Source of the DNA: Auanema rhodensis
Lineage: Eukaryota; Nematoda; Chromadorea; Rhabditida; Rhabditidae
Direction of reading: 5' to 3'
Length of the DNA: 64,000 nt
Assembly: GCA_964057225.1 (NCBI GenBank)
Contig: OZ059895.1
Span: forward strand, 17,885,688 to 17,949,687
In this document: in pieces, positions 60,637 through 64,000 of the stretch
How the letters are laid out: every line of letters starts with the position of its first letter
Position numbering within the stretch: the first letter of the stretch is position 1
Program-made: the position numbers and the translations under genes
The notes under the pieces: model-generated
What the model was told of the DNA's origin: nothing
The model's database searches: none
Seen by the model: only the letters and a program-made list of their open reading frames with translations

Positions 60637-63600
60637 TCTAAACTCATATGGAAATACAGATTCTACACATCTGAGTACCCAACTGCAGATTTCTACTATT
60701 TGACTATATTTGATGATCTTTGAGAAAATTGGACATTCACTGGGCACTCAGTGACTGGATACTGTACTTTTTTGTGAACAAATCTTATGGATAGGCTCGA
60801 CATAAACCGATTTTCCGGAAGAAGCAGAAATCCCATCCTAAACTCATATGGAAATACAGATTCTACACATCTGAATACCCTACTGCAGATTTCTATTATT
60901 TGACTATATTTGATGATCTTTGAGAAAAATAGACATTCACCGGGCACTCAGCGACTAGAGCCAGTACTTTTCTGTGAATAAATCTTGTGGATAGGCTCGA
61001 CATAAACCGATTTTCCGGAAAAAGCAGAAATCCCATCCTAAACTCATATGGAAATACAGATTCTACACATCTGAATACCTAACTGCAGATTTCTATTATT
61101 TGACTATATTTGATGATCTTTGAGAAAAATAGACATTCACCGGGCACTCAGCGACTAGAGCCAGTACTTTTCTGTGAATAAATCTTGTGGATAGGCTCGA
61201 CATAAACCGATTTTCCGGAAAAAGCAGAAATCCCATCCTAAACTCATATGGAAATACAGATTCTACACATCTGAATACCCTACTGCAGATTTCTATTATT
61301 TGACTATATTTGATGATCTTTGAGAAAAATAGACATTCACCGGGCACTCAGCGACTAGAGCCAGTACTTTTCTGTGAATAAATCTTGTGGATGGGCTCGA
61401 CATAAACCGATTTTCCGGAAAAAGCAGAAATCCCATCCTAAACTCATATGGAAATACAGATTCTACACATCTGAATACCTAACTGCAGATTTCTACTATT
61501 TGACTATATTTGATGATCTTTGAGAAAATTGGACATTCACTGGGCACTCAGTGACTGGATACTGTACTTTTTTGTGAACAAATCTTATGGATAGGCTCGA
61601 CATAAACCGATTTTCCGGAAGAAGCAGAAATCCCATCCTAAACTCATATGGAAATACAGATTCTACACATCTGATTACCCAACTGCAGATTTCTATTATT
61701 TGACTATATTTGATGATCTTTGAGAAAATTAGACATTCACTGGGCACTCAGTGACTGGATACTGTACTTTTTTGTGAACAAATCTTATGGATAGGGTCGA
61801 CATAAACCGATTTTCCGGAAGAAGCAGAAATCCCATCCTAAACTCATATGGAAATACAGATTCTACACATCTGAATACCCAACTGCAGATTTCTATTATT
61901 TGACTATATTTGATGATCTTTGAGAAAAATGGACATTCACCGGGCACACAGTGACTAGAGCCAGTACTTTTTTGTGTAAATCTTGTGGATAGGCTCGACA
62001 TAAACCGATTTTCCGGAAGAAGCAGAAATCCCATCTTAAACTCATATGGAAATTCAGATGCTACACATCTGAATACCCAACTGCAGATTTCTATTATTTG
62101 ACTATATTTGATGATCTTTGAGAGAAATGGACATTCACCGGGCACTCAGTGACTAGAGCCAGTACTTTTTTGTGAATAAATCTTGTGGATAGGCTCGACA
62201 TAAACCGATTTTCCGGAAGAAGCAGAAATCCCATCTTAAACTCATATGGAAATTCAGATGCTACACATCTGAATACCCAACTGCAGATTTCTACTATTCG
62301 ACTATATTTGATGATCTTTGAGAAACTTGGACATTCACCGGGCACTCAGTGACTAGAGCCAGTACTTTTTTGTGAATAAATCTTGTGGATAGGCTCGACA
62401 TAAACCGATTTTCCGGAAGAAGCAGAAATCCCATCTTAAACTCATATGGAAATTCAGATGCTACACATCTGAATACCCAACTGCAGATTTCTACTATTCG
62501 ACTATATTTGATGATCTTTGAGAAAAATGGACATTCACCGGGCACACAGTGACTAGAGCCAGTACTTTTTTGTGTAAATCTTGTGGATAGGCTCGACATA
62601 AACCGATTTTCCGGAAGAAGCAGAAATCCCATCTTAAACTCATATGGAAATTCAGATGCTACACATCTGAATACCCAACTGCAGATTTCTACTATTTGAC
62701 TATATTTGATGATCTTTGAGAAAAATGGACATTCACCGGGCACACAGTGACTGGATACTGTACTTTTTTGTGAACAAATCTTTTGGACAGGCTCGACATA
62801 AACCGATTTTCCGGAAGAAGCAGAAATCCCATCTTAAACTCATATGGAAATTCAGATGCTACACATCTGAATACCCAACTGCAGATTTCTATTATTTGAC
62901 TATATTTGATGATCTTTGAGAAAAATGGACATTCACCGGGCACACAGTGACTGGATACTGTACTTTTTTGTGAACAAATCTTGTGGATAGGCTCGACACA
63001 AACCGATTTTCCGGAAAAAGCAGAAATCCCATCTTAAACTCATATGGAAATTCAGATGCTACACATCTGAATACCCAACTGCAGATTTCTATTATTTGAC
63101 TATATTTGATGATTTTTGAAAAAAATGGACATTCACCGGGCACACAGTCACTGGATACTGTGCTTTTTAGTGAACAAATCTTATGGACAGGCTCGACATA
63201 AACCGATTTTCCGGAAAAAGCAGAAATCCCATCCTAAACTCATATGGAAATACAGATTCTACACATCTGAATACCCAACTGCAGATTTCTATTATTTGAC
63301 TATATTTGATGATCTTTGAGAAAAATGGACATTCACCGGGCACACAGTCACTGGATACTTTGCTTTTTAGTGAACAAATCTTGTGGACAGGCTCGACATA
63401 AACCGATTTTCCGGAAAAAGCAGAAATCCCATCCTAAACTCAATTGGAAATTCAGATTCTACACATCTGAATACCCAACTGCAGATTTCTATTATTTGAC
63501 TATATTTGATGATCTTTGAGAAAAATGGACATTCACCGGGCACACAGTCACTGGATACTTTGCTTTTTAGTGAACAAATCTTATGGACAGGCTCGACATA

Positions 63601-64000
63601 AACCGATTTTCCGGAAGAAGCAGAAATCCCATCTTAAACTCATATGGAAATTCAGATGCTACACATCTGAATACCCAACTGCAGATTTCTACTATTCGAC
63701 TATATTTGATGATCTTTGAGAAAAATGGACATTCACCGGTCACACAGTGACTAGAGCCAGTACTTTTTTGTGTAAATCTTGTGGATAGGCTCGACATAAA
63801 CCGATTTTCCGGAAGAAGCAGAAATCCCATCTTAAACTCATATGGAAATTCAGATGCTACACATCTGAATACCCAACTGCAGATTTCTACTATTTGACTA
63901 TATTTGATGATCTTTGAGAAACTTGGACATTCACCGGGCACTCAGTGACTAGAGCCAGTACTTTTTTGTGAATAAATCTTGTGGATAGGCTCGACATAAA
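60637..64000. repeat. Satellite array, 198-200 bp unit, 17 copies
   Basis: Unit starts (AAACTCATATGG or close) fall at 60640, 60840, 61040, 61240, 61440, 61640, 61840, 62038, 62238, 62438, 62636, 62836, 63036, 63236, 63436, 63636 and 63834; the last copy is cut by the window end. Two forms intermix: AAATACAGATTCTAC (mainly up to 61840, again at 63236) and AAATTCAGATGCTAC. Units with TTGTGTAAATC are 198 bp. Each unit has the dyad TTTTCCGGAA, and the second form has a 9-bp stem around CTACA. There is no tRNA or coding function; open frames across units are chance. Confidence 0.95.

Noticed and set aside
1-60647. About 60-80 residue open frames in nearly every array unit, many ending in TFGLQDQRSATEL
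   Set aside because: They are antisense translations of the tRNA plus spacer. The conserved part is exactly the tRNA, and frames shift with T-run length, so they are not genes.
60696-63941. 67-149 residue frames in the 200-bp satellite
   Set aside because: They follow the repeat unit, run through unit borders in whichever phase is open, and occur on both strands; no protein signature.
1-64000. CRISPR-like regular repeats
   Set aside because: Period is 234 or 200 bp, repeats make up the whole unit, and spacers are not unique; the DNA is eukaryotic.
60700-64000. Homology between the tRNA spacer and the 200-bp satellite through CAGTGACTG
   Set aside because: A 9-10 base match in two unrelated AT-rich repeats, with different flanks, is compatible with chance.

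Overview
This is repeat-rich, AT-rich metazoan DNA, most likely from an invertebrate. The tRNA genes have internal A and B boxes, end in T runs and do not encode CCA, which is the eukaryotic Pol III pattern. The LTR elements carry a phlebovirus-type envelope-like segment and a Pao reverse transcriptase with YVDN. I associate those features with nematodes, but the lineage call is only an inference.

Most of the window is one kind of repeat: a head-to-tail array of a unit of about 234 bp. Each unit holds one 72-nt tRNA-Thr(TGT) gene and a spacer of about 162 bp. I count 188 units (181 full length, 7 truncated). They fall in four blocks: 1-3108 (minus strand), then 10658-19941, 26835-45941 and 48213-60636 (plus strand). 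Point changes in the tRNA mark families of units and reveal higher-order repeats: about 2.8-3.0 kb in 48502-57165, about 2.1-2.3 kb in 36131-40573, and a looser 4-6 unit cycle in 15149-19640.

Three interruptions split the array. (1) 3109-10657 is a Ty3/gypsy-type element without LTRs. Its head (5' end and start of gag) is replaced by an inverted copy of its own integrase end, giving a palindrome with arms of at least 1.65 kb that flips the array orientation. Its first reading frame joins Gag to an envelope-like glycoprotein segment where a protease would be expected, and pol is broken by frameshifts and a stop. (2) 19942-26834 is a BEL/Pao element on the minus strand. It has a 5' LTR, a tRNA-Gly(GCC) primer-binding site inside a longer tRNA-Gly-like sequence, and gag-protease-RT-RNase H-integrase split by one in-frame stop. 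The element is cut off before any 3' LTR. (3) 45942-48212 is a fragment of a third LTR element with a 344-bp LTR; a solo copy of that LTR sits at 35739-36083 with a 4-bp target duplication.

At 60637 the tRNA array passes directly into a different satellite (198-200 bp unit, 17 copies) that runs off the window. The whole looks like heterochromatic satellite DNA in which a tRNA gene is the satellite monomer. I see no ordinary host protein-coding gene.
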